From: Corbicula japonica
Lineage: Eukaryota; Mollusca; Bivalvia; Venerida; Cyrenidae
Direction of reading: 5' to 3'
DNA: 64,000 bases
Assembly (NCBI GenBank): GCA_038501625.1
Contig: JAZAYU010000005.1
Span: forward strand, 3,534,001 to 3,598,000
Shown here piece by piece: positions 33,761 to 44,326 of this stretch (positions are counted from its first letter, which is position 1; each line of letters begins with the position of its first letter). A model generated the notes under the pieces. It saw nothing but the letters and a program-made list of their open reading frames with translations. It was not told the origin of the DNA and did not search any database. The translations under genes were made by a program, and so were the position numbers.

Positions 33761-36234
33761 AAAAGCTGTAATAATATCATCTTGATGTTCGGTAGAAAGA
33801 GATAACATAAAGTCTCTTTCATAACAGTATAAAACAGATCAGCAACAAGGGCTGTACAATTAGTTCGCATTGGAATGCCAATTACTTGTTTATAATTGGA
33901 GGTACCAAATCTCAAATAAATATTATCCAATAAAAATGTGAGCGCCTGGATAAGGTCTTGACAGGTCCATGAAGTCCATAAGAACCATCTGTAAAGAATG
34001 CCCTATGTTCATTACAAGCAATAAATGTTTTATTTTCTCTAGCAAAAGTTTTTTCAACGTTACAGGTTAGCTTGTCTCTTATCAAATTATGAGGGAGAGA
34101 AGTATACAAAGTTGAAAAATCATAAGTAGACAAACAGAACGCCTGAAAATTATTTGATTTAAGCTTCTTCAGAATGTCATTTGAATTTTTTATAGACCAA
34201 AATAAATTTGTGCCCGTGGTTTCAAAAACTTTTTCGCAATACCTAATTACATGTTCTTGTATAGCTGTAAGACAAGATGTTAAGAGCACGGATAATTTTG
34301 TTGTAGTACAAGGACTAGAGTTTGCAATAAATCTTGCTTTGTACGGTGTTTTGTGCATTTTAGGCAACCGATACATAGTAGGTACTTTGTCTTGTTTCGG
34401 CTCAACACTGATTCTGAATTATGTAATTTGTAGAGTGTGTGCATTAACAATATCACTCTCAGATGAAGAGGTCAGTGTATAAGCATTAGTGCTATTAAGC
34501 TCTTCAGTTTGAACAGAACAGACATTTTATTTAGACTTGTACAAAGTACATCGTCTACAAAAACATACATACATACATGAACATGAATAAAGTGTATACG
34601 TCACACTATAATTACATTATTTGCAGCCTTATCAGCAGGTGTTAAAACAAATCTGTTGTAAAAATCTTGAATACCCTTTTTCAAATGACGAAAGTTAAAA
34701 CGAGGTCGAGGTGGTAATAAAGCTACGTTTCTTTTATAGAAGGATATACGAGTGTCAATTATTTTGAATATTTGTTTTTTATTTTAGTTTGAAAGAGCAT
34801 TAGGCTCAGCATGTTCTCGTTTACACCATTTATTGCAAAAAGAGTTTAAAGACTCTGCAGTTTCCGCGCGACAGGTATTAAAGTCGATGTCTGATGGAAT
34901 TCTATATTTCGGACCTTTTGAAATTAAATTGCGTATTCTAAAGTCTTTGATAACATTTAGATCCCCTGTTACTATGTGACCGGCAGGTTGATAGCATAAT
35001 TATGAATTGGAACAGTCTCATGATATAGGTGTATTTTCAACAATCTGTAAATCCGAGGTAATGTTGTTGTAATTGAAAATTGTGTTTCTAATCGGTTTGT
35101 TGTATTTATAACAAACGCTTGGTGTTTCAGTATTCTTGAAATATTTAGATATAGCCGATTCAACAGTTTTATCTTTAAATATACTTGGAAGGTCAATAAA
35201 ATCTATACCTTTATTTAAAATTGAAATTTTCAGGAAATGTCTTAGGTGATCAGAATCCAAGTCAATGTGTGGTTTGAGAACATGCCGAGTGTAACACTGA
35301 GCAAGGCTGTCAACTTCATAAAGAGGATGAGTTCTTATAACAATATCATCGGCTTTCTTATCCACTTTCTGTAAACTTGAAATAGAAAGAGAAGCCAAAC
35401 GTGACAGCATAGCATGTCTACCAGAATGTTTTAAAATAGTTTGAAGGTCATAAATAGAACATTGAACACGGGATTTCCCTTTGATGTTACTATTAGTCCT
35501 AATCCCGTGTGACCTCGATTTTCGTTTGCGTATTTGAAGCAAATCAAAAATGTCAAAATCAGGATTTTTTGAAATGTTGCCTTCTTGATAAATATTATCA
35601 TTTAAACCAAGTGGATAAGGTGTTTGTAATTTTTTTTATCCATTCATTTTCTGAAACTAATCTCGCTCTAACTTTAAATGCTCTAGAAGCATTGTTATCA
35701 AATATAATTTTTTTCAACAGGTTGAATATTAACGTGTCTTAAAGTGTGGCCTGATTGTTTAAAATGTTTATATAAATATGTATTGATTTTATTATTGGTT
35801 CTTACTTTAGAACAGTGCTGACTAAAACGTAATTTCAAAGGCCGCCCCGTCTGTCCAAAATATTGAATCCCACATTTTATTGTTGAATTACATTTCAAAA
35901 AATTGCAGCACCTACACCTCTTTAAATTGCACTTGTAAATAAAAGGATAAAATCTGCGTCTTCCGTCGTTTATTTTTATTGTACTGGAAATCATATTTTT
36001 GAAGAATGGGTGATTTGAGAGGTGACAATTTTATTTTCAAATTATTTTTAAATAAATTAGTACATTGTGCGCTCTGCAATCCGGTCATATTGACTGAAGT
36101 AGCCAAAGATGAATTTATTGGAGACAAACGAACTGACGGTTGCATGTATATGTCAAAGTGCTTAATTTAGCAGGAATATGGACAGAAGACGCAGAAGATA
36201 GCCTGGGAGTTAAAATATTTTTTTTTAATGCCAT
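33761..36234 (-). pseudogene. Penelope-like retroelement, GIY-YIG upstream of RT (Naiad-like order), 3'-truncated
   Basis: Reading along the minus strand: a start region at about 36234; a Cys-rich segment (YKCNLKRCRCCN) with FGQTGRPLKLRFSQH of a GIY-YIG endonuclease (35994-35700); WIKKLQTPYPLGLND (about 35640); a linker with HLRHFLKISIL; GPKYRIPSDIDF and WCKREHAEPNAL (about 34920-34800); LTPADKAANNVI (about 34640); RLPKMHKTPYKARFIANSS (34370); TYDFSTLYTSLP (about 34110); and IPMRTNC (33866). Frameshifts and stops are frequent, for example at the T7 run 35708-35714. The frame is lost near 33761, before the YLDD catalytic box. In canonical Penelope elements GIY-YIG is C-terminal; an N-terminal position is described for Naiad and Chlamys elements. 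The first GIY motif appears deleted here. Confidence 0.75.
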
Positions 36235-37302
36235 GATTATTTTGTATGATTAGCGATCTTCAGTGCATTGTGTACACACCGGTCACGTGATCATCACATT
36301 GACCTGTGTACTTTCGCTGAAAGTACACTGGGATTGGGACTATTTTCAAAATGGTTATCTGCATATAGGAAAGTAAGCATGGCTCTTCCATGCAAATATA
36401 AGACAGTGTTCAAAAGTCACATTAGACTTAAAATAAGGGATATACAACTCAATATTACGGGTTATCTGATACGTTTCTAAACTAAATCGACAAAAAATAC
36501 CATATTTATTCATTTGTCTACGGTTAATTGACGTAACTACCTTGCGGACTGTTATGAAGACAAAAATCCCGATGAGGATTGTTATGCGTTCTTATGATAG
36601 AGGTCTATGTTAGCTTGGTGACGTGGCCGCTATTTATAGAATGACCTTCAGTGAAATCAAAGTTTTTAAGTGACGTCACAACGCTATACATGACGTAAAT
36701 GTTTGCGCGCTTTAGGTTTATTCTATAAATAGCAGGCAGAACAATCTAAAAATATTGACATGTTGAATCACTGATCCCAAAATAATAAATGTGACTGTAA
36801 ATGGTGCTTTCGAGTATATACAAAGGTCCAATTCTGTAACCAGATAATACACATGAATAACACCATTTAAATATAAAAGAAGGTCGGTGAACATACAGCC
36901 TTCAATGTGGTATATAAGAGTATTTGGGTGAGTGGGGAGGGGTGTGAAAAATGAAAAATATAAACATCTCTCAAACGGCACAATTTATAGTGTATAATTA
37001 TTCACACTTTTCATGTACAACTGTACTTATAACGGTACATATAACCATCATTTACTTGGCATGTTTTATGAGGCCAATCTGATTGTTGAAAGGCATGGCT
37101 TATTAAAGAAGCAAAATAATATTTCACCGTCACTGTTAACAAATTATCGACAAAACATAATGCTCACTTAAACTGCTGTTAAAATGTTTCGAAATAAGTG
37201 TTACAATTGGGTTTCATAGATTTAACTTTTCACTAACTTTCAAATTCATAATTACAAATACAGTCAGGCCTCCATTGCAACACTTCATTAACTACATAAA
37301 AG
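36235..37302. other. Non-coding stretch with a short inverted repeat
   Basis: GCTATTTATAGAAT (36629-36642) is inverted at 36720-36733, with a CRE-like TGACGTCA palindrome between them (36671-36678). No gene or element boundary is confirmed. Confidence 0.4.
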
Positions 37303-37580
37303 GTGAAATATGCATATCAGGAATCGCCACATTCAGAAAAAACAGCCTCCCCACACAGTCAAGAAGAAGAGAGAGGGAGAGAGCATGGTTAATAAAATGA
37401 TCAGTTTCAAAAAGGACACCACTAACAATTAACAAAAATGAGAACCCGAGGGGTTACCACCTTGGAACGGTCAGTGGCAAAGCAAATTGCCACTGGGGGT
37501 TTAAACCAGGTTCTAGGGTGCACCAACCTCACACTTGCCCTAACAGGTTCTCATATCACAAAACAAGCACAAGTTGTCTT
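37303..37580 (+). repeat. Repeat X, copy 2
   Basis: Begins GTGAAATATGCATATCAGG after AAAAG and ends ACAAGTTGTCTT. Its first ~185 bp are nearly identical to the reverse complement of 39717-39894, so the two form an inverted pair enclosing the minisatellite. A short fourth copy of the terminus lies at 41221-41252 on the minus strand. Confidence 0.75.
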
Positions 37581-37741
37581 GGTGAAAAAACTCCATTCCA
37601 CTTATCGGCTCAACAATGTTGCACAGCTATTTTACAGTTACTCGTTTTGCTTTCCTCGTGCCTAATCCCTTAACATTCTATTGACCGTCAACCAAAATAA
37701 CCGATGTTTTTGTTTAAGTGATGTATTAAGAACGGCCTGTG

Positions 37742-38996
37742 GCCGAGATATTGCACTGATCCCGAGATAGTTCATTATTGCACTAAGCCTCGATAGTTCA
37801 TTATTGCTCTTACACCACGATAGATCATTATTGCCCTGAGCCTCGATAGTTCATTATTGCACTGAACCTTGATAAATCATTATTGCACTGAGCCTCGATA
37901 GTTCATTATTGCACTGAGCCTTGATAGTTCATTATAGCACTGAGACCAAAATAGTTCATTATTGCACTGAGGCTCGATAGTTCATTATTGTACTTACCTC
38001 GATAATTCATTATTGCACCGAGCCTATATAGTTCATTATTGCGCATAGACCACGATAGATCATTATTGCCCTGAGCCTTGATAGTTAGTTATTGCACTTA
38101 GACTACGATAGATCATTATTGCCCTGAGCGTTGATAGTTCATTATTGCACTGAGCCTCGATAGTTCATTATTGCACTGAACCTCGATAGTTCATTATTGC
38201 ACTGAGACCAAAATAGTTCATTATTGCACTGAGGCTTGATAGTCCATTATAGCACTGATCCTTGATAGTTCATTATAGCACTGAGACCAAAATAGTTCAT
38301 TATTGCACTGAGGCTCGATAGTTCATTATTGCACTAAGCCTCGATAATTCATTATTGCACCAAGCCTTGATAGTTCATTATTGCGCTTAGACCACGATAG
38401 ATCATTTTTGCCCTGAGACTTGATAGTTCGTTATTGCATTTAGACCACGATAGATCATTACTGCCCTGAGCGTTGATAGTTCATTATTGCGCTTAGACCA
38501 CGATAGATCATTATTGCCCTGAGCCTTGATAGTTCGTTATTGCACTTAGACCACGATAGATCATTATTACCCTGAGCGTTGATAGTTCATCATTTCACGC
38601 ATTGTTACCGTGGTTGAATACCAATGGATGGAAACTAGTCAATATTCGCTGTTTTTGCTATTGTTGCTTTAACCGCGTGAATTTACTTTGAATAAAAAGA
38701 AAAAATAGCGAACCTTGCTGCATGTTGGGAAAATACTTTTGGTGGTAGTAAAGAGTTTTTAGCCATAGTTGCGAATTTGCCCCGGTCAAATTTGAAGATA
38801 CGAGGTAAGTGGACAAACAGTAAGCTGCATGGCACTTTAACAACGTTTTAGATGCTATATTATAAGTCATTATTGCACTTAGCATCGATAGTTCATTATT
38901 GCACTGAACCATTATAAATCATTATTGCACTGAGCCTCGGTAGTTCATTATTGCACTGAGCCTTGATATTTCATTATTGCACTGAGCCTTGATAGT
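37742..38996. repeat. ~26-bp minisatellite (ATAGTTCATTATTGCACTGA), interrupted
   Basis: More than 30 units of consensus CGATAGTTCATTATTGCACTG AGCCT occupy 37742-38590. A variant unit (AGACCACGATAGATCATTAT TGCC) alternates in the middle, giving a partial higher-order pattern. The array is interrupted at 38591-38861 by the dispersed repeat also present at 32791-33051, then resumes at 38865-38996. Confidence 0.9.
38591..38861 (+). repeat. Dispersed ~260-bp repeat, copy 2, inside the minisatellite
   Basis: Matches 32791-33051 in the same orientation. Minisatellite units flank it directly, so it either inserted into the array or was incorporated when the array expanded. No inverted ends or target duplication were recognised. 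Confidence 0.7.
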
Positions 38997-39258
38997 CTCT
39001 GACTCCTAACGATGAATCTCGTCATTTCAGCCCATCAGATCCTTGAGATTTGAGACTGGTTTCTATGTTCAGTGTTATAACCTTGGGCACTTGTTCCATC
39101 ACATTTCATAACTTCAGGTCGATAACAGGTTGACTGTCGTGATTTATGAAAAAAGAAAGCTACATTTAAATCATTCATTTATGATATATTAATATTTTTT
39201 AAATATTTGTTATACTGATTTTGTTTCTTCCATTTTTTCTTATCATTTTTTTCAACAT

Positions 39259-39478
39259 TTAAAATGACATGCACAGACGTATGCCATAATTCTCCTGATC
39301 TGAATCTTCGATTGTTTCCAATTTAGTGTCAACTTCTGTTTCATTATTTTTAAAGTATGTGTCATGTGTTGAGCAAGATTTCTTGATGTTTGTGGGGTTC
39401 TTCATTATCATGTCTTTTGTCGTCTCCAACTCAACGATGTTGTGTTCAGGTATTTCTTTTATCTTAGCGTATTTCACT
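39259..39478 (-). CDS. Unidentified host gene, probable last exon (exon C)
   Basis: An acidic/basic frame (VKYAKIKEIPEHNIVELE ... ETEVDTKLETIEDSDQENYG) ends at a stop at 39259. The phase-2 acceptor that fits the upstream exon is AGAAAAG before AGTGAAATACGC. A more canonical TTTCAG lies 5 bp earlier but would give a stop after two codons. Around both intron ends the DNA is strikingly alike (AGAAAAGGTGAAATATGC at the donor, AGAAAAGAGTGAAATACGC at the acceptor). That could mean insertion of Repeat X into a once-continuous exon with a duplicated AGAAAAG. No domain is recognised. Confidence 0.45.
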
Positions 39479-39716
39479 CTTTTCTGAAAGTTTATCATGA
39501 CGTTTGATGAAAACCCCGTTTTGGTCACGAACTCCAGTTTTTACACGTTCAGTCATCATTCGTTTGACTGTAGTAATTGTTATCCTTTTTCATCCTGTCA
39601 AACTGAATGCAATTAAGGCTGAGCGTTGAATTTGTTTTTACTCTTCATTTCATCTTTAATTTTTCTAATGATATCCCGACATGCATAATTTCTTGCTGGC
39701 ATTGCGTGACATAAAC

Positions 39717-39894
39717 CTTTGCCACTGACCGTTCCAAGGCGGTAACCCCTCGGGTTCTCATTTTTGTTAATTGTTAGTGGTGTCTCTTTTGAAACTGATC
39801 ATTTTATTAACCATGCTCTCTCCCTCTCTTCTTCTTGACTGTGTGGGGAGGCTGTTTTTTCTGAATGTGGCGATTCCAGATATGCATATTTCAC
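39717..39894 (-). repeat. Repeat X, copy 3 (inverted), inside the B-C intron
   Basis: The reverse complement begins GTGAAATATGCATATCTGG and runs through CCTTGGAACGGTCAGTGGCA before diverging. Its first base is the first base of the apparent intron downstream of exon B, so the repeat supplies the GTGAAA donor. Confidence 0.75.
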
Positions 39895-40319
39895 CTTTTC
39901 TTAAATTTAATGACTATCAGCTTTGACATATCTGCGGCAAATTCCCATTCAATGGCTTTTTTCCCGACAACTGTTGTAACGGATTTCATTTCTTCTATTT
40001 CAGACTGTTTTACTTCAACCGGCACCGTATCTTGGTTGTCTGTTTTCTGTCCCTCTTCATTAGCTCCTGTCATGTCTTCACAATTGTGTGAGTTTCCGTC
40101 TAAGACCTCATGTAAATTTGTTATACTGCCCGAGACAGCAGATGTATTTTCCATATGTCCTGATTTGGGACTGTCTTCATTGTCTTTTGTTGTCTTTTTC
40201 TTTTTCCTCTTCCTTTTCTTTTCTGCTTCTCTGCCGCTGCAAGATTTGCTACCTCATGTTTTACAGGTGGAAGTGGAGCTTCTTCATGTTGCTTTCTTGC
40301 TTTTAGCTTCTCCAGTAAC
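39895..40319 (-). CDS. Unidentified host gene, exon B (Lys/Glu-rich, one frameshift)
   Basis: The acceptor is TTGATTTTAG before GTTACTGGAG; the donor is AAGAAAAG before GTGAAA. It encodes LLEKLKARKQHEEAPLPP ... ANLAAAEKQKRK in one frame and then, after a 1-bp shift in an A/G-rich run at about 40190-40225, KTTKDNEDSPKSGHMENTS ... KKAIEWEFAADMSKLIVIKF. At 425 bp it is one base short of a multiple of three, as expected if a single base is missing; restoring one would make all exons phase 2-2. The Lys/Arg-rich run resembles a nuclear localisation signal. The frameshift could be a true lesion or a homopolymer sequencing error. Confidence 0.6.
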
Positions 40320-40904
40320 CTAAAATCAAGCAAATCATTGTCGCGTAAGCCGCTAGAAATACTAGAAAGTGACAACAACAGTTTGTTTTATTCAACAGAG
40401 GTGGATCTACAGGAGGTTCATGGGTATTTTGGCCAGAAAGTTGGAAATTGTGGTGTAATTAGCCTACTGACCAGAAAAAACTCCCTTTCTGAAAATCTTG
40501 CATCTGAAACAGGCTTAGTATTTAATTAATAAAATAAGTATTGTTTTGCTGATTATTTCTGCGGGGAATATATTTCTGCAAATATGCGGTGCAAACCAGA
40601 ATTACATAAATTACCACTGCAAAGTGAAATCCCTGAAGATTTAAGTTGTTGGGAAATTTATTTTTTAGGCATAATTGAAGGACTCTCCCAGAATCTGAAT
40701 TGATTTACTATCTATAATTTCAACCGATAAGTTAGTTAGTGTTTATTAATAACCATTTACCAATTAAATCGGACAGATTTAATTTTGTAAATGTTCTTAA
40801 ATAAATACTAAGCTTTTCTTAACTGTTTTTTACTTCTTTTTTCCGGTGTTAAGAAAAAGGGTAGTCACGTGGCAAGTAGCATTATACTTAGTTACATTTC
40901 TTAC

Positions 40905-41000
40905 CTTTCTCTCGTATCTCTAGTGCGACAATAGGGACATCTTCTCGCGGCCATTTCACAGTCCATTTGACGTTTATGCTCCTTAGCAATGTCTCTGGAT
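40905..41000 (-). CDS. Unidentified host gene, exon A (Cys pair, basic)
   Basis: The acceptor is CTGTTTATAG before ATCCAGAG; the donor is GAGAAAG before GTAAGAAA, both good consensus sites. The 96-bp exon encodes SRDIAKEHKRQMDCEMAARR and then CPYCRTRDTRER, with a CxxC pair preceded by another Cys that could bind metal. It is phase 2 at both ends and joins to exon B as RERLLEKLKARK. No family is recognised with confidence. Confidence 0.65.
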
Positions 41001-41884
41001 CTATAAACAGGTTTAGATGATAATATAATAAATGTACGTTATAACAATAATGTTGTATTTCCATTCGATCAAATTACACACATACACGAGTCTTCGATCG
41101 GAGAAGGACACTAGATACTAAAAAGGCTGGGTTATAGTTTACAAAATTGATATCTATAAATACCTACATGCTCTCTTCTCCTCTCTACCTTTTAGCTGCT
41201 GGGGTTGGCTGTGTTCAGAGCGTGGAGATTCCTGATATGCATATTTCACTCTTTTGCTTATAATTCCGGTATCAAAATTTATTTGCGTTAATATTTTGGT
41301 AATTAGGAAAAAGCCTCTTCACTTAGCCAACGGGAATAGCAAGAATGATACTGTATGGTGGCATATTTCTGCCACGAGATAGCTCGGTAACTATCGCGAT
41401 ACTTAGAAAAAAATATTTTAGTAATTGCTTTTTCTGAAAATAAGATACCCAGTGTCATGAAAATCTACAGTTTTATGAAAAAAGTATTGCGATTAATTAA
41501 ATTAAATTAAATTATTTTCTAGATACAGGTTGAGTTAGTGTCCAAAGCTGCCATTTATAACGATAATAAAATATCTTCAGAAAATACCCAGCTTAGCTGA
41601 GAATAGATTTATGATAGCTACTATAAGCATATCGATAGCAGTTTCAAGCATTATCGCGAAATTTTGCGCTAATTTTCGTTTTCAAGGAAATAAAATTATA
41701 TATTTATAGAAAAGTGCGAACATTACCTGGAATATTTACAATTTTATCGCGATTGCTACCTAGATAACTCTTGGCAGAAATATGACACCATAATACTGCT
41801 TGGTATGTTTTAGTTTTATAGATCATTCAAAAGAAGGCGCTGTTGAATTTCCATGATCAAAATACTCTGGAAAGTTATAACTAA
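41001..41884. other. Intron of the unidentified gene
   Basis: Non-coding. Contains the short Repeat X terminus at 41221-41252 (minus). The remainder of this intron to 42846 is the Tc1-like element. Confidence 0.45.
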
Positions 41885-42846
41885 GCGTGTACACTTAACA
41901 ATTTTTCTAAGTATACACCTGCATACTGGGGCATTACTGTTTTGATATTGAACTATTGCTCTAAAACTTTCAATAAAACATGCAAAAAATAATAACTGAT
42001 TATGTTAGTAAAATATTTTTCAAACTGACAGACAACTGACTGCTCACAATCATTTAGAGTACTGGCACCCATAGAATACAAATTCACATAATCAGTTAAT
42101 AACGCGTATCACCACCTTCAGCGGTAACCGATTAAATCGCGAAAATATTGTTGAAGCGGATTTTTTTTGTGGTGGATCAGTTTTAATGCTGTGGGTTGGT
42201 ATGTCAATGCACAAGAGGACTGCAGCGGTTTTAATCCAAGGGAACTTAAATTTTGAAGACAAGTCCTTGTTCTGACTATCCTTCCATGTCTTCAAGCACA
42301 TAGATTCAGGCAGTTAATGCATGATGGTGCACCGTGTCATCGTTCGGCGAACACCAGACCTTTTCTTGAGGTGAACACCGAAGAAAATCTCCACGGTGTG
42401 CTAAAACTCCGGATCTTAATCCAAAAGAAAACATATGGTCTGATCTTGGCAGAGGAGTACGAAACGGGAGGGACCAACCATGCAATCTTCGCCAACTTGG
42501 AATTGCGCTTCTTCAGGTTTGGGCTTAAGATTCCCCAAAATGAGTCATTCACAAACGTATACGCTCAATCAGATCAATGTGTCTTGCAGTTATACGCGCT
42601 GTTATACGCGCTGTTGGTGGCCATACTCATTATTCACTGATGTGAATTTGTATTCTGTGGGTGCCAGTACTCAAAATGATCGTGAGCAGTCAGTTGTCTG
42701 TTATTTTGAAAAATAGTTTACTTATAAATCAGTTAGTATTTGTTGAATGTTTAAGTGAACGTTTTAGAGCAATAGTTCAATTATCAATCCAGTAATGCCC
42801 CAGATCGCAGGTGTATACTTAGAAAAGTTGTTAAGTGTACACTTAC
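41885..42846 (+). mobile_element. Tc1/mariner-like element with ~200-bp TIRs, decayed transposase
   Basis: Long inverted repeats run from GTGTACACTTAACAA (about 41888) to about 42085 and from about 42638 to GTTAAGTGTACACTTAC (42846). Shared blocks include TAAGTATACACCTGC, GGGGCATTACTG and GAGTACTGGCACCCA. Between them, plus-strand fragments encode RLNRENIVEADFF, VIQGNL and then MHDGAPCHRSANTRPFLEVN, the Tc1-type domain with its second catalytic Asp. Frames are broken by stops (TGA at about 42269 and others). The right end abuts exon Z of the host gene and forms its 5' splice site. Confidence 0.75.
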
Positions 42847-42906
42847 ATATCTTTCTTCACTGGTTCTCGAGCAGATGCTTCATCCCAGTACGGAGCTCCC
42901 GGATTT
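42847..42906 (-). CDS. Unidentified host gene, exon Z
   Basis: The acceptor is CTCACATTTCAG before AAATCCGG; the donor is GATAT before GTAAGTG. The 60-bp exon encodes NPGAPYWDEASAREPVKKD and is phase 2 at both ends, joining to exon A as KKDISRDIAKEH. The donor GTAAGTGTACAC lies within the Tc1-like TIR sequence. Upstream exons of this gene, toward higher coordinates, were not found. Confidence 0.6.
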
Positions 42907-44326
42907 CTGAAATGTGAGAATTTGTATTTATGACGAACGTCTAACTAAGACCGATCCCCTCCAAATCTCCCGACACCCGTCCCCACACTTCATCTCACCA
43001 AATCACACAAACACAGCCAGCGGTTAAAATTTGTCCTTGATCACTAGCACTTATCATCACGAGACCACACCGACGATTCTAGATGTTTAACCCCCTAGAT
43101 TCTTTACCTAAATCTACCGTAATGGTCGCAGACAGACAGTATAACCATTGCATTCGAAAAACTGCGCGCCTCTGTTTCGGAAAGGTGTCTATATATAATG
43201 TTTTTTGAATTTTGTATTGCATGCTTACATTGGCATTTATTAGGCCTATCTTGTGAGATTCAATGTGATCAGTATCATCGAACCTTTGGTATGAGGAAAT
43301 GGCAACTATTTTTGGAGAAATAAGTCTGAATTAGTTTTAGGTGTCGCTCTATACTTTAAGTGTATCTGACCTTGAATTCAATGCTGACGTAAGGGTCTTG
43401 GCCCTTAAGAATCAGTCCCCAAATTGGTCCCATGCTTTTTTAAGGGTCGCGCCAGCCTCAATGCCGATCCGACCATATTTAGGTATGTAACCAGACTTGC
43501 TAACATTTTATTAAGCTTTTAATTTTGGAACAATAAAAATATGTTTCACGAATTAAGAAAAATCTTACAAAATAAATTTTCACAAAAAATATAAGGTTTT
43601 TCTTTAAAATAAAAAAAAATCCAACTTCTGACCTATAGAATTCACTCAAAATTTACCCAAGATTAATAAATTTCATAATAACTTAAGAAATAAGATAGGT
43701 CACTTTGCTTGCTTTGGAAAGAAAACATACCAATATCAATATTGTAAAAAAGAATATTTTTCATAACAGGAGAAATTGATTAAATACGTAAAAAGTAAAG
43801 CTTAAACTCATTTTATTTTTCAAAAGAATAATGCAGATTGATTGCATGCAAAATGAATGTTTTGATATGCTTTATGTATAAGGTGCAATGCTTTTTTTTA
43901 AAATATAAAATGAGATTTTTAGATTATTCAGTTTGTCATATCAATAAAAAGGTATCTCCTAAAAAGGCTCTATAAAAGTTTAAAAATCGCCATAATGTTC
44001 CCATTCAATATTTTATTTGACTGTATATTTTGGTAATGTATCTAACATCATGCGAATTTCATTCAAATCTATAAAGTCAAAATCTTGATTTTTTTAAACC
44101 GTAGCAATTGTCTTTAACAAAAGCGGACAATGCTCCTAGCCTAACTATTTGTGCGCAACAAGAGCTTTTGTATATATGATGGTCGCTCTTCGCGCACAAC
44201 CCAGTTACTATTCAAATCAATGCGGAAAAGCTTCCTTCTATTTCTATATGCCGCCGATCGGAAAATGAATCGCAACTTTTCAATCTTTTGCCGGCTTCAT
44301 AAAGCATCTTAAACCATATTTATTAA
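42907..44326. other. Non-coding stretch, possibly intron of the minus-strand gene
   Basis: AT-rich, no element boundaries and no convincing exon. If the gene starting right of exon Z continues, this is intron. Confidence 0.35.

Noticed and set aside
33486..37665. Similar plus-strand proteins at 33486-33785 and 37438-37665
   Set aside because: Similarity follows from the DNA being Repeat X; starts and ends differ and the frame ends outside it are arbitrary.
37742..38590. CRISPR-like array
   Set aside because: Units are contiguous ~26-bp tandem repeats without unique spacers, in a eukaryotic context.
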